Shown here: one piece after another, positions 26,079 through 33,591 of the stretch
How the letters are laid out: every line of letters begins with the position of its first letter
Position numbering within the stretch: the stretch's first letter is position 1
Origin: an uncultured Sphingomonas sp.
GTDB taxonomy: Bacteria > Pseudomonadota > Alphaproteobacteria > Sphingomonadales > Sphingomonadaceae
Length of the DNA: 64,000 bases
Assembly (NCBI GenBank): GCA_913775795.1
Contig: CAJYLT010000022.1
Span: 1 to 64,000, forward strand
Direction: 5' to 3'
Program-made: the position numbers and the translations under genes
Notes under the pieces: model-generated
What the model was told of the DNA's origin: nothing
Seen by the model: only the letters and a program-made list of their open reading frames with translations
Databases searched by the model: none

Positions 26079-26668
26079 TTTAATCGAGCCGCGTGAAGGA
26101 CCTTGATCGGCTGCGCAATCATCTGGCCGGGGAAGTGGCCGCCCGGCTGGGTCGGCGCATTCAGGATGTTGTAGATCACGTCCATCCCCTCGACCACGCG
26201 GCCGAACGCGGCATAGCCGAGATTGTCGCCGGGCTTGGTCGGATCGGCATCAAGGCTCGGCTGGTCGCCGACGCTGATCGTGAAGTCGCCGCGCGCGCTG
26301 CCCGGCTCGAACCGAGCGACGCTGATCGCGCCGTCGAGGTGTTTGACCCCGGTCTGCGTCGTGGGTTCGTGGTGGATGGGGGGCAGTGCTCGCGCGGGAT
26401 CGTTCTGGACGCCGAACTGGACGAAGCCGAACTTCTCGCCCGCCTTGACCGTCCGGTAGAAGGTGATGCCGTCGAGCCGCTTCTGGTCGACATATTTCAG
26501 GAAATTGGCGGCGGTGACGGGTGCGCGCTCCACCTCGACCGCGACGACGAAGCGGCCCTTGTCGGTGTCGATCGCCACCCGCTCGGTCTTCGGCTGGGGC
26601 GCGGGGGCGGGCGCCGGCGCGGTCTGGAGCGCGGCGGCGAACAGGCAAATGATCGGCATCAGGCTCAC
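26075..26668 (-). CDS. Peptidyl-prolyl cis-trans isomerase (cyclophilin type), exported
   Basis: A cyclophilin of 197 residues with an N-terminal hydrophobic signal (PIICLFAAALQTA) and a Pro/Ala spacer, so it probably acts in the periplasm on folding of exported proteins. The fold motifs are ANFLKYVDQKRLDGITFYRT, GDFTISVGDQPSLD and the C-terminal FGRVVEGMDVI. GTG 26668 is chosen as start because AAAGGAG lies eight bases before it; ATG 26659 and ATG 26707 are in frame too. Several catalytic-pocket residues of strong cyclophilins are not clearly conserved, so activity may be low. Confidence 0.87.
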   Translation of the reverse strand: MSLMPIICLFAAALQTAPAPAPAPQPKTERVAIDTDKGRFVVAVEVERAPVTAANFLKYVDQKRLDGITFYRTVKAGEKFGFVQFGVQNDPARALPPIHHEPTTQTGVKHLDGAISVARFEPGSARGDFTISVGDQPSLDADPTKPGDNLGYAAFGRVVEGMDVIYNILNAPTQPGGHFPGQMIAQPIKVLHAARLK

Positions 26669-26772
26669 AAGCCAAACTCCTTTGTCCCGGTGTTCGGGCG
26701 TCCCCATGTTGCAGCAAACCGCCCCGGATCGTAAGGCCGGCGCATCCCGATTTTTCGACGAAAGTTTGCCCG

Positions 26773-27744
26773 ATGACGACCCATTCGACCCGCATGTTGA
26801 TCCTGGGCTCCGGCCCCGCCGGGCTTTCGGCCTCGATCTATGGCGCGCGCGCGGGCATGGAGCCGATCGTGGTGCAGGGCATCCAGCCCGGCGGCCAGCT
26901 CATGACCACCACGGATGTCGAGAATTATCCCGGCTTTCGCGAGGTCATCCAGGGGCCGTGGCTGATGGACGAGATGCAGGCGCAGGCCGAACATGTCGGC
27001 ACGCGCCTGATGTACGACACGATCGTCGAGGTCGACCTCAGCCGCCGCCCCTTCCGCCTGATCGGCGACGGCGGCGACGTGTACGAGGGCGAGACGCTGG
27101 TGATCGCGACGGGCGCGCAGGCCAAGTGGCTGGGCCTCGACAGCGAGGAGGCGCTGAAAGGGAAGGGCGTCAGCGCCTGCGCGACCTGCGACGGCTTCTT
27201 CTATCGCGGCAAGAAGGTGGCGGTGATCGGCGGCGGCAACACCGCGGTCGAGGAGGCGCTGTACCTCACCAACCATTCGCCCGACGTGACGCTGATCCAC
27301 CGCCGCGACACCCTGCGCGCCGAAAAGATCCTGCAGGCGCGGCTGCATGCCAACGAGCGGATCACGACGCTCTGGAACAAGGAAGTCGTGCGCTTCGTCG
27401 ACGGCGGCGGCACCGCGGGGCTGGTCGCGATCGAACTGCGCGACACGGTGACGGGGGAACTGTCGACGCTCGACGTCGATGGCGGCTTCGTCGCGATCGG
27501 GCATCACCCGGCGACCGAGCTGTTCCGCGGCCATGTCGCGCTCGACGACGACGGCTATATCGCGGTCGAGACGGGCTCGACCCGCACCGACGTGCCGGGC
27601 GTGTTCGCATGCGGCGACGTGATGGACAAGGTCTATCGCCAGGCGATCACCGCCGCGGGCACCGGCTGCATGGCCGCGCTCGACGCCGAGCGGTTCCTTG
27701 CCGAGGCTGAGTTCGTCGAAGAACAGGCCGAGGCGGCGGAGTAA
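26773..27744 (+). CDS. trxB: Thioredoxin reductase
   Basis: A flavoprotein of 323 residues that reduces thioredoxin with NADPH. The FAD motif is LGSGPAGLSASIYGARAG, the redox-active pair Cys136/Cys139 is in SACATCDGFF, the NADPH motif is VIGGGNTAVEEAL with HRRD, and the C-terminal FAD box is GVFACGDVMDKVYRQAITAA. It is the usual bacterial low-molecular-weight type. It converges with the M28 peptidase gene across a short terminator-like hairpin. Confidence 0.96.
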   Translation: MTTHSTRMLILGSGPAGLSASIYGARAGMEPIVVQGIQPGGQLMTTTDVENYPGFREVIQGPWLMDEMQAQAEHVGTRLMYDTIVEVDLSRRPFRLIGDGGDVYEGETLVIATGAQAKWLGLDSEEALKGKGVSACATCDGFFYRGKKVAVIGGGNTAVEEALYLTNHSPDVTLIHRRDTLRAEKILQARLHANERITTLWNKEVVRFVDGGGTAGLVAIELRDTVTGELSTLDVDGGFVAIGHHPATELFRGHVALDDDGYIAVETGSTRTDVPGVFACGDVMDKVYRQAITAAGTGCMAALDAERFLAEAEFVEEQAEAAE

Positions 27745-27748
27745 GCGG

Positions 27749-27771
27749 CGGGGCGCCCACGCGGCGCCCCG
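27749..27771. terminator. Bidirectional hairpin between trxB and the M28 peptidase gene
   Basis: A perfect nine-base stem (CGGGGCGCC at 27749-27757 with GGCGCCCCG at 27763-27771) has a five-base loop and lies between two convergent stop codons 33 bases apart. The position suits a shared terminator, although neither side has a T run. Confidence 0.5.
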
Positions 27772-27777
27772 ACCCGA

Positions 27778-29073
27778 TCAGCGCGCCGGCGCTGCTCTTC
27801 CTGCGAAGGTAACGATGCTCTCCGCGCCGCCCGCCAGCGCGGACACGCCGAAGAAAGTGTCGTCGACGATCACGCCCTTCGCGGTGAAGCTCGTTGCGTC
27901 CGCGCCGACATCGGCATGGTCGGTCCAGTCCTGTCCGTCGTTGCGGCGCCAGTGGATGCGATAGCCGCTGGCGCCCGGCACCGCCGCCCACTTCACCGCC
28001 GAATCGACGCCGAGCGCGCCGTCGACGCTGACGTCGGTGGGGGCGGAGGGCGCGTCGGCCAGCCGGCGTGCGACCGCGACGTTGATCGCCGTCACCTTCG
28101 CCGCATAGTCGAAGTCCATCTTGTCGATCGTGTCGCCATAGACGCGGCCGTTTTCGGTGCGCAGATTCTGGTGCTGCTGGTCGTAATTCTCGACCCCCAC
28201 GGTGAAGCGGACCGCCGGATAGCCCAATCGCAGGAACGCCTCGTGATCGCCGCCGCGGCCGAAGCGGTCGGGGCGGCGGACGGCGAGTATCTCGAGCGCG
28301 CCGGGCATGTCCTTGGCCGTCGCGTCGATCGCCTTGGCGAGCGCGCGGCTGGGGCCGTCATCCTCGCCGCCGTCGCCGCGGCGCTTCTTGGCTTCCTCGA
28401 TCGTCTCGACCTGGCGGATGCCCTCGGAAAAGACGCGCACGCGGTCGGCGACGCGGCGGCCGTCCTGGCCCACGGTGTTGCCGACGATATCGTTGTTGAG
28501 GACCGCATCGACGATCCAGCCGCGCTGCTTGGCGGTTTCGGCGAGCAGTGTCGCGCCCCACAGCCCCTGTTCCTCGCCCGACAGCGCCGCATAGACGATC
28601 GTGGCGCGATGCTTCGTCTTCGACAGCAGGCGGGCCGACTCGATCGCCAGCGCCACGCCAGAGGCGTCGTCATTGGCGCCCGGCGCTTCGCCCGCGGCAT
28701 CCATCACGTCCGAATTGCGGCTGTCGAGATGGCCCATGATGATGACGACGCGGTTGGGCTCGGCCCCCGGCTGGATGCCGAGCACGTCGGCGATCTCGAC
28801 TCCGTTCGGCGCGCGCGGGCCGGTGAAGCTGCGGGCGATCCGCTCGGTCCTGAGGCAGCCGCCGCACGCCTTGCTGATGCGGGCGAACTCGGCCTCGACC
28901 CAGTTGCGCGCCGCGCCGATGCCGCGTTTCGGATCGGTGGTCGTGGAGGCGGAGTGGCGGGTGCCGAAGCTCACCATCTTCTGCACATCGGCGCGCATCC
29001 GCTGCGGCGAGGGCGACTCCTGCGCGGTGGCGGGGACGGCGAGAAGGGCGAGGGGGATCAGGGTCTTGCGCAT
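27778..29073 (-). CDS. Exported M28 family aminopeptidase
   Basis: A zinc peptidase of 431 residues with a signal peptide (residues 1-17, ending ATAQ). The di-zinc ligands of the M28 family are visible in IIMGHLDSRNSD, GANDDASGVAL and AALSGEEQGLWGATL, with a later His in HQNLRTENGRV nearby. The last 90 residues resemble a fibronectin type III module (PTDVSVDGALGVDSAVKWAA). It would remove N-terminal amino acids from peptides outside the cytoplasm. No partner genes are adjacent. Confidence 0.9.
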   Translation of the reverse strand: MRKTLIPLALLAVPATAQESPSPQRMRADVQKMVSFGTRHSASTTTDPKRGIGAARNWVEAEFARISKACGGCLRTERIARSFTGPRAPNGVEIADVLGIQPGAEPNRVVIIMGHLDSRNSDVMDAAGEAPGANDDASGVALAIESARLLSKTKHRATIVYAALSGEEQGLWGATLLAETAKQRGWIVDAVLNNDIVGNTVGQDGRRVADRVRVFSEGIRQVETIEEAKKRRGDGGEDDGPSRALAKAIDATAKDMPGALEILAVRRPDRFGRGGDHEAFLRLGYPAVRFTVGVENYDQQHQNLRTENGRVYGDTIDKMDFDYAAKVTAINVAVARRLADAPSAPTDVSVDGALGVDSAVKWAAVPGASGYRIHWRRNDGQDWTDHADVGADATSFTAKGVIVDDTFFGVSALAGGAESIVTFAGRAAPAR

Positions 29074-29104
29074 GGCGCGAATGGACCCGCCGATCCGCGC
29101 GGTG

Positions 29105-29560
29105 TCAACTGAGACGATCGATCCCGTCGCGGTCGAGGCTGCCGGGGATAATCATGACGGGCACGGGGAGCGCGCCCGCATCGGTGCCCGCGAAATGCGT
29201 GACGAGCGGCCCCGGCGCGCCGCTTGCCGCTGCGCCGAGCACGAGTGCGGCGATCTCCGGGTTCGCGGCGATCATCTCGCGCACGATCTTCGGTCCGTCG
29301 CCCTGGCGCACGGTGATCGAGGGCTTGAGCCCCGATTCGGACAGGAGCGTGCCCGCCGCGCCGGCGACCAGCGCCTCGGCATGCAGGCGCGCTTCCTCCT
29401 CCATCGTCGCCATTACCCCGCCCCACTGGACGAACTCGGTCGAGGGGACGAGCGCGAGGATCTCGACCGATCCGCCCGTCTTGACCGCGCGCCGCGCGGC
29501 AAAGCGCATCGCGATCTCCGCCTCCGGGCTTTCGTCGATGACCACCAGATAGGTGCGCAT
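29105..29560 (-). CDS. Universal stress protein family protein
   Basis: A single-domain UspA-like protein of 151 residues. The first strand reads [18 protein letters not shown], matching the family opening VxxDxSxxA. The C-terminal region has [17 protein letters not shown] and ends with PVPVMIIP, like the nucleotide-binding G-2x-G-9x-G/S segment in a weakened form, so ATP binding is uncertain. It is divergent from the E2 gene at 29707. Role in stress survival is inferred from the family only. Confidence 0.85.
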   Translation of the reverse strand: MRTYLVVIDESPEAEIAMRFAARRAVKTGGSVEILALVPSTEFVQWGGVMATMEEEARLHAEALVAGAAGTLLSESGLKPSITVRQGDGPKIVREMIAANPEIAALVLGAAASGAPGPLVTHFAGTDAGALPVPVMIIPGSLDRDGIDRLS

Positions 29561-29706
29561 GTGCCGGTTCCTCTCCCCCCGATGGACCAGAGGTGGCCCG
29601 GTCCGCGGCCCAGCGCAAGATACGTATGCGCGCGTGCCGGCCCTTGACCCCGCGCGGTCGGATGGCGAAGAGGCCTCAACCCCAGCGAACAGGCAGGATT
29701 CCTTCC

Positions 29707-31029
29707 ATGTCCATCGAACTCAAGATGCCCGCACTCTCGCCGACGATGGAGGAGGGCACGCTTGCCAAGTGGCTCGTGAAGGAAGGCGACACGGTCAAGG
29801 CCGGCGACATCATGGCCGAGATCGAGACCAACAAGGCGACGATGGAGTTCGAGGCGGTCGACGAGGGCACGATCGCCAAGATCACCGTCGCCGAAGGAAC
29901 CGACGGCGTGAAGGTTGGCACGGTCATCGCGATCCTGGCCGAAGAGGGCGAAGATGCCGGTTCGGTCGAGGCGCCCAAGGCAGAGGCTCCGAAGGCAGAG
30001 GCGCCGAAGGCCGAAGCGAAGGCCGAAGCCCCCAAGGCCGAGGAAAAGCCCGCCCCCGCGCCGACCCCTGCGCCTGCCCCCGCCGCCAAGAGCGACGGCG
30101 ATCGCGTGAAGGCCAGCCCGCTGGCGCGCCGCATCGCTGCCGAAAAGGGCGTCGACCTGTCGGGCGTGTCGGGCAGCGGCCCGAACGGCCGGATCGTCAA
30201 GGCGGATGTCGAGGGTGCGAAGCCCGGCGCTGCCGCTGCCCCCGCCGCCAGGAGCGAGGCTGCGCCCAAGGCCGAGGCCGCCGCGCCCGCGCCCGCCGCT
30301 GCGCCGACCGAGGCGAAGGCCGTCTGGTACGACGAGTCGATCCCGCACGAGGTCGCCAAGCTCTCGAACATCCGCAAGACGATCGCCCGCCGCCTGACCG
30401 AGGCGAAGCAGACGATCCCGCACATTTACCTGACCGTCGACATCCGCCTCGACGCGCTGCTCAAGCTGCGCGGCGAGCTCAACAAGGGGCTGGAGAAGCG
30501 CGGCGTGAAGCTGTCGGTCAACGACATGCTCATCAAGGCGCTGGGCATGGCGCTGGAGGCGACGCCGAAGTGCAACGTCACCTTCGTCGGCAACGACCTC
30601 GTCAGCTACCACCGTGCCGACGTGTCGGTGGCGGTGTCGACGCCCACCGGCCTCATCACCCCGATCGTCCGCGACGCGGCGAACAAGGCGCTGTCGAAGA
30701 TCTCGACCGAGATGAAGGAACTGGGCGCGCTCGCCAAGGAGGGCAAGCTCAAGCCCGAACAGTATCAGGGCGGCACCGCCAGCCTGTCCAACATGGGCAT
30801 GTTCGGGATCAAGCAGTTCGAGGCGGTCATTAACCCGCCGCAGGGCATGATCCTGGCGATCGGCGCGGGCGAGAAGCGGCCCTACATCGTCGACGACGCG
30901 CTGGGCGTCGCGACGGTCATGTCGGCGACCGGCAGCTTCGACCACCGTGCGATCGACGGCGCGGACGGCGCGGAACTGATGAAGCTGTTCAAGGAACTGG
31001 TCGAGAACCCGATGGGCATGATCGCCTGA
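29707..31029 (+). CDS. pdhC: Pyruvate dehydrogenase E2 (dihydrolipoamide acetyltransferase)
   Basis: The core subunit of the pyruvate dehydrogenase complex, 440 residues. A single lipoyl domain occupies residues 1-80, with the lipoylated Lys43 in [15 protein letters not shown]. An Ala/Pro/Lys-rich linker follows, then the peripheral subunit-binding domain ([18 protein letters not shown]) near residue 140, a second Ala/Pro linker, and the catalytic domain ending with [15 protein letters not shown], which holds the active-site His and Asp. E1 genes are not in the window. Lipoamide dehydrogenase follows three small genes later. Confidence 0.94.
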   Translation: MSIELKMPALSPTMEEGTLAKWLVKEGDTVKAGDIMAEIETNKATMEFEAVDEGTIAKITVAEGTDGVKVGTVIAILAEEGEDAGSVEAPKAEAPKAEAPKAEAKAEAPKAEEKPAPAPTPAPAPAAKSDGDRVKASPLARRIAAEKGVDLSGVSGSGPNGRIVKADVEGAKPGAAAAPAARSEAAPKAEAAAPAPAAAPTEAKAVWYDESIPHEVAKLSNIRKTIARRLTEAKQTIPHIYLTVDIRLDALLKLRGELNKGLEKRGVKLSVNDMLIKALGMALEATPKCNVTFVGNDLVSYHRADVSVAVSTPTGLITPIVRDAANKALSKISTEMKELGALAKEGKLKPEQYQGGTASLSNMGMFGIKQFEAVINPPQGMILAIGAGEKRPYIVDDALGVATVMSATGSFDHRAIDGADGAELMKLFKELVENPMGMIA

Positions 31030-31042
31030 CGGTCACGCCGCC

Positions 31043-31243
31043 GTGCCCGCCAATCGCGTCGTCGTCGAATTGCTCTACGTCGCATCGGGCGTGCTGGCGG
31101 CGTTCGCGATCGGCTGGGCGGCGGCATGGGCCTATCCGGTCGGGCGGGCCAATATCTGGCTCGTGACCTATGTATCGGCGGCGGTCGTGGTGCTGCTCGG
31201 CATCCGGCCGGTGCTGCGCGCGATCCGCGGAGAGACGAGATGA
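31043..31243 (+). CDS. Small two-helix membrane protein
   Basis: A protein of 66 residues with two hydrophobic helices (about 8-30 and 37-55) and basic ends. The start codon is GTG, 14 bases after the E2 stop; no clear ribosome binding site is seen, so coupling to E2 is likely. The end overlaps the thioesterase start by ATGA. It matches no family I recognise. Confidence 0.65.
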   Translation: MPANRVVVELLYVASGVLAAFAIGWAAAWAYPVGRANIWLVTYVSAAVVVLLGIRPVLRAIRGETR

Positions 31244-31623
31244 GCGAAACCCCGCCCGACCGCGCGCCCGCGCTGCGCGTCACGACGATGCCCGCCGATG
31301 CCAATGCGTACGGCGATATCTTCGGCGGCTGGCTGATGAGCCAGATGGACATGGCCGCCGGCCTCGTCGCCGCGCGCTTCTCCAAGGGGCGGGCGGTCAC
31401 CGTCGCGATGGACGGGATGCAGTTCCACGCCCCCGTCGCGGTCGGCGACGAGGTGTCGGTGTTCTGCGAGATGGTGAAGGTCGGCCGCACGTCGATGACG
31501 ATCGCCGTCGAAGCCTGGCGCCGCGACCGCCACCAGGAGGAACAATGCCGCGTGACGCAGGCGCGGTTCGTGTTCGTGGCGGTGGACGAGATGAAGCGGC
31601 CGCGGGTGATCGGTGAGGGGTGA
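31240..31623 (+). CDS. Acyl-CoA thioesterase (YciA/4HBT hotdog fold)
   Basis: A hotdog-fold thioesterase of 127 residues. The family motif is NAYGDIFGGWLMSQMDMAAG, whose Asp is the predicted catalytic residue, followed by VTVAMDGMQFHAPVAVGD. Relatives such as YciA hydrolyse a broad range of acyl-CoAs and free CoA. Placement in the pyruvate dehydrogenase gene set suggests a role in CoA recycling. It starts within the stop of the small membrane protein gene (ATGA). Confidence 0.9.
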   Translation: MSETPPDRAPALRVTTMPADANAYGDIFGGWLMSQMDMAAGLVAARFSKGRAVTVAMDGMQFHAPVAVGDEVSVFCEMVKVGRTSMTIAVEAWRRDRHQEEQCRVTQARFVFVAVDEMKRPRVIGEG

Positions 31624-31624
31624 A

Positions 31625-32116
31625 ATGCCGACTTTTCCCTCTCCCCTTGAGGGAGAGGGAGGGGCCCGCCCGGCGCAGCCGGGTGGGAGGGTGAGGGGGC
31701 GTGGTTACGATACATCGACGCTCGCCAAGGCCAAGCGCCTCCGCCGTGATCTGACCGACGCCGAACGCCGTCTCTGGTCAGTCCTCCGCGGCGCGCAGAT
31801 CGAAGGTGCCAAGTTTCGTCGGCAGCAGCCGATCGGCCACTACATCGCCGACTTCGTGTGCCAATCCCATCGGCTGATCGTCGAGGTCGACGGCGGCCAG
31901 CATAGCGTCGAAGCCGACGCGGCCCGGACCGCATGGCTAGAACGGGCCGGCTATCGCATTATCCGATTCTGGAACGACGACGTGAATTCAAACCGCGACG
32001 GTGTGGCTGCGGCGATCGCCCTCGCCCTCGCAACCCCTCACCCTCCCACCGCTGCGCGGCGGGCCCCTCCCTCTCCCTCAAGGGGAGAGGGGTCAGATGG
32101 AGCATTGAATGGCTGA
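31625..32116 (+). CDS. DUF559 nuclease-like protein inside an inverted-repeat element
   Basis: A protein of 163 residues. The core (about 28-140) is DUF559, a Vsr/restriction-endonuclease-like fold: DAERRLWSVLRG, FRRQQPIGHYIADFVC with the first acidic residue, and LIVEVDGGQHS with the ExD/Q-type catalytic residues. The first 25 and last 25 residues are translated from the element's inverted repeats (SPLEGEGGARP and APPSPSRGEG). The ATG has GAGGGG just upstream; GTG 31613 is an alternative. The end overlaps the lpdA start by eight bases. Function in the cell is unknown. Confidence 0.85.
   Translation: MPTFPSPLEGEGGARPAQPGGRVRGRGYDTSTLAKAKRLRRDLTDAERRLWSVLRGAQIEGAKFRRQQPIGHYIADFVCQSHRLIVEVDGGQHSVEADAARTAWLERAGYRIIRFWNDDVNSNRDGVAAAIALALATPHPPTAARRAPPSPSRGEGSDGALNG
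31638..32092. mobile_element. DUF559 gene flanked by 60-bp inverted repeats
   Basis: The left arm (31638-31699) and the right arm (32034-32092) are near-perfect inverted copies, differing mainly by three bases missing from the right. Each arm folds into two hairpins: one with stem CCCTCTCCC/GGGAGAGGG around CTTGA, and one GC-rich (near 31666-31686 on the left). The DUF559 coding region fills the interior. The layout resembles REP sequences bracketing a nuclease or transposase gene. No target duplication is obvious. Confidence 0.65.
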
Positions 32117-33527
32117 CACCTACGACCTCATCGTCCTCGGCTCGGGGCCCGGCGGCTATGTCGCGGCGATCCGCGCGAGCCAGCTCGGGCTCAAGACTGC
32201 GATCGTCGAGCGCGAGCTCTTGGGCGGGATCTGCCTCAACTGGGGCTGTATCCCGACCAAGGCGCTGCTGCGCTCGGCCGAGATCTTCCACTACATGCAG
32301 CACGCCAAGAATTACGGGCTGGCGGCCGAGAAGATCAGCGCGGACCTGGATGCCGTCGTGAAGCGGTCGCGCGGCGTCGCCAAGCAGCTCAATCAGGGCG
32401 TCACGCACCTGATGAAGAAGAACAAGATCGCCGTGCACATGGGTGAGGGCAAGCTGACGGGGAAGGGTAAGCTCAGCGTCACCGACAAGGACGGCAAGAC
32501 GACTGAGCTGACCGCCAAGCACATCATCCTGGCGACCGGCGCGCGCGCCCGCGATCTGCCCGGCACGCCCGCCGACGGCAAGCGCGTCTGGACCTATCGC
32601 CACGCGATGACGCCGACCGAGATGCCGACGAAGCTGCTCGTCATCGGGTCGGGCGCGATCGGGATCGAGTTTGCCAGCTTCTACAACGACATGGGCGCCG
32701 AGACGACCGTCGTCGAGATGATGGACCGCATCGTGCCCGTCGAGGATGCCGACGTGTCGGCGTTCCTCGAAAAGTCGCTGGTGAAGCAGGGGATGCGCAT
32801 CCTGACCAAGGCGGGTGTCAGCGACATCAAGGTCGGCGGCGACGGCGTGTCGGTGAAGCTCAAGGACAAGGCGGGCAAGGAGACGACCGAGACGTTCAGC
32901 CACGTCATCACCGCGATCGGGATCGTCCCCAACACCGAGAATCTGGGGCTGGAGGCACTGAAGGTCGAGGTGAACGACCGCGGGTTCCTGGTCACCGATC
33001 CGATGTGCCGCACCAATGTCGAGGGCCTCTGGGCGATCGGCGACATCACCGCGCCGCCCTGGCTGGCGCACAAGGCTAGCCACGAGGGCGTGATCGCCGC
33101 CGAGAGCATCGCGCAGGCGCTGGGCAACAAGGACGTGCACCCGCATGCGATGGACGTGCGCAACATCCCCGGCTGCACCTATTGCCACCCGCAGGTGGCG
33201 AGCGTCGGCCTGACCGAGGCGAAGGCGAAGGAAGCGGGTTACGAAGTCAAGGTCGGCAACTTCCCCTTCATCGGCAACGGCAAGGCGATCGCGCTGGGCG
33301 AGGCCGAGGGCTTCGTGAAGACGGTGTTCGACGCCAAGACCGGCGAACTGCTGGGCGCGCACATGGTCGGTGCGGAAGTGACCGAGATGATCCAGGGCTA
33401 TGTCGTCGCCCGCCAGCTGGAGACGACCGAGCAGGAGCTGACCGAGACGGTGTTCGCGCACCCGACCATCTCCGAATCGATGCATGAGTCGGTGCTGGCG
33501 GCGTACGGTCGCGCGCTGCACATCTGA
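32109..33527 (+). CDS. lpdA: Dihydrolipoyl dehydrogenase (E3)
   Basis: An FAD/NAD disulfide reductase of 472 residues that reoxidises dihydrolipoyl groups on the E2 subunit. The FAD motif is VLGSGPGGYVAAIRASQLG, the redox disulfide is in GGICLNWGCIPTKALL, the NAD motif is VIGSGAIGIEFASFY, and the active-site base sits in FAHPTISESMHE. It is the usual E3 length. The ATG lies inside the end of the DUF559 gene, so its own translation start now depends on an upstream repeat-derived sequence. Confidence 0.96.
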   Translation: MADTYDLIVLGSGPGGYVAAIRASQLGLKTAIVERELLGGICLNWGCIPTKALLRSAEIFHYMQHAKNYGLAAEKISADLDAVVKRSRGVAKQLNQGVTHLMKKNKIAVHMGEGKLTGKGKLSVTDKDGKTTELTAKHIILATGARARDLPGTPADGKRVWTYRHAMTPTEMPTKLLVIGSGAIGIEFASFYNDMGAETTVVEMMDRIVPVEDADVSAFLEKSLVKQGMRILTKAGVSDIKVGGDGVSVKLKDKAGKETTETFSHVITAIGIVPNTENLGLEALKVEVNDRGFLVTDPMCRTNVEGLWAIGDITAPPWLAHKASHEGVIAAESIAQALGNKDVHPHAMDVRNIPGCTYCHPQVASVGLTEAKAKEAGYEVKVGNFPFIGNGKAIALGEAEGFVKTVFDAKTGELLGAHMVGAEVTEMIQGYVVARQLETTEQELTETVFAHPTISESMHESVLAAYGRALHI

Positions 33528-33530
33528 CGG

Positions 33531-33548
33531 ACGTCACCGAACCGTCAT
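33531..33548 (+). promoter_or_regulatory. Pho-box-like site upstream of the porin gene
   Basis: ACGTCAC (33531-33537) and CCGTCAT (33542-33548) are separated by four bases, so GTCA recurs at an 11-base step. This matches the two direct 7-mers of the PhoB box (CTGTCAT-N4-CTGTCAC) with few mismatches. The porin behind it is of the phosphate-selective class, which supports the call. Confidence 0.6.
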
Positions 33549-33555
33549 AGTTCTT

Positions 33556-33590
33556 GACCCGCGCCGTGCCCGAGCGGCATGGCGCGGGTC
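33556..33590 (+). promoter_or_regulatory. Fifteen-base-pair hairpin abutting the porin start codon
   Basis: Bases 33556-33570 pair with 33576-33590 around the loop CGAGC, with one G-T pair. The stem ends one base before the ATG at 33592. No Shine-Dalgarno sequence is visible outside it. It could be a terminator for lpdA without a T run, or a structure controlling porin translation. Confidence 0.5.
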
Positions 33591-33591
33591 C

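Noticed and set aside
33556..33590. A standard intrinsic terminator for lpdA
   Set aside because: The stem is strong but the next bases are CATGAAGCAG, the porin start, with no T run. Kept as an ambiguous structure instead.
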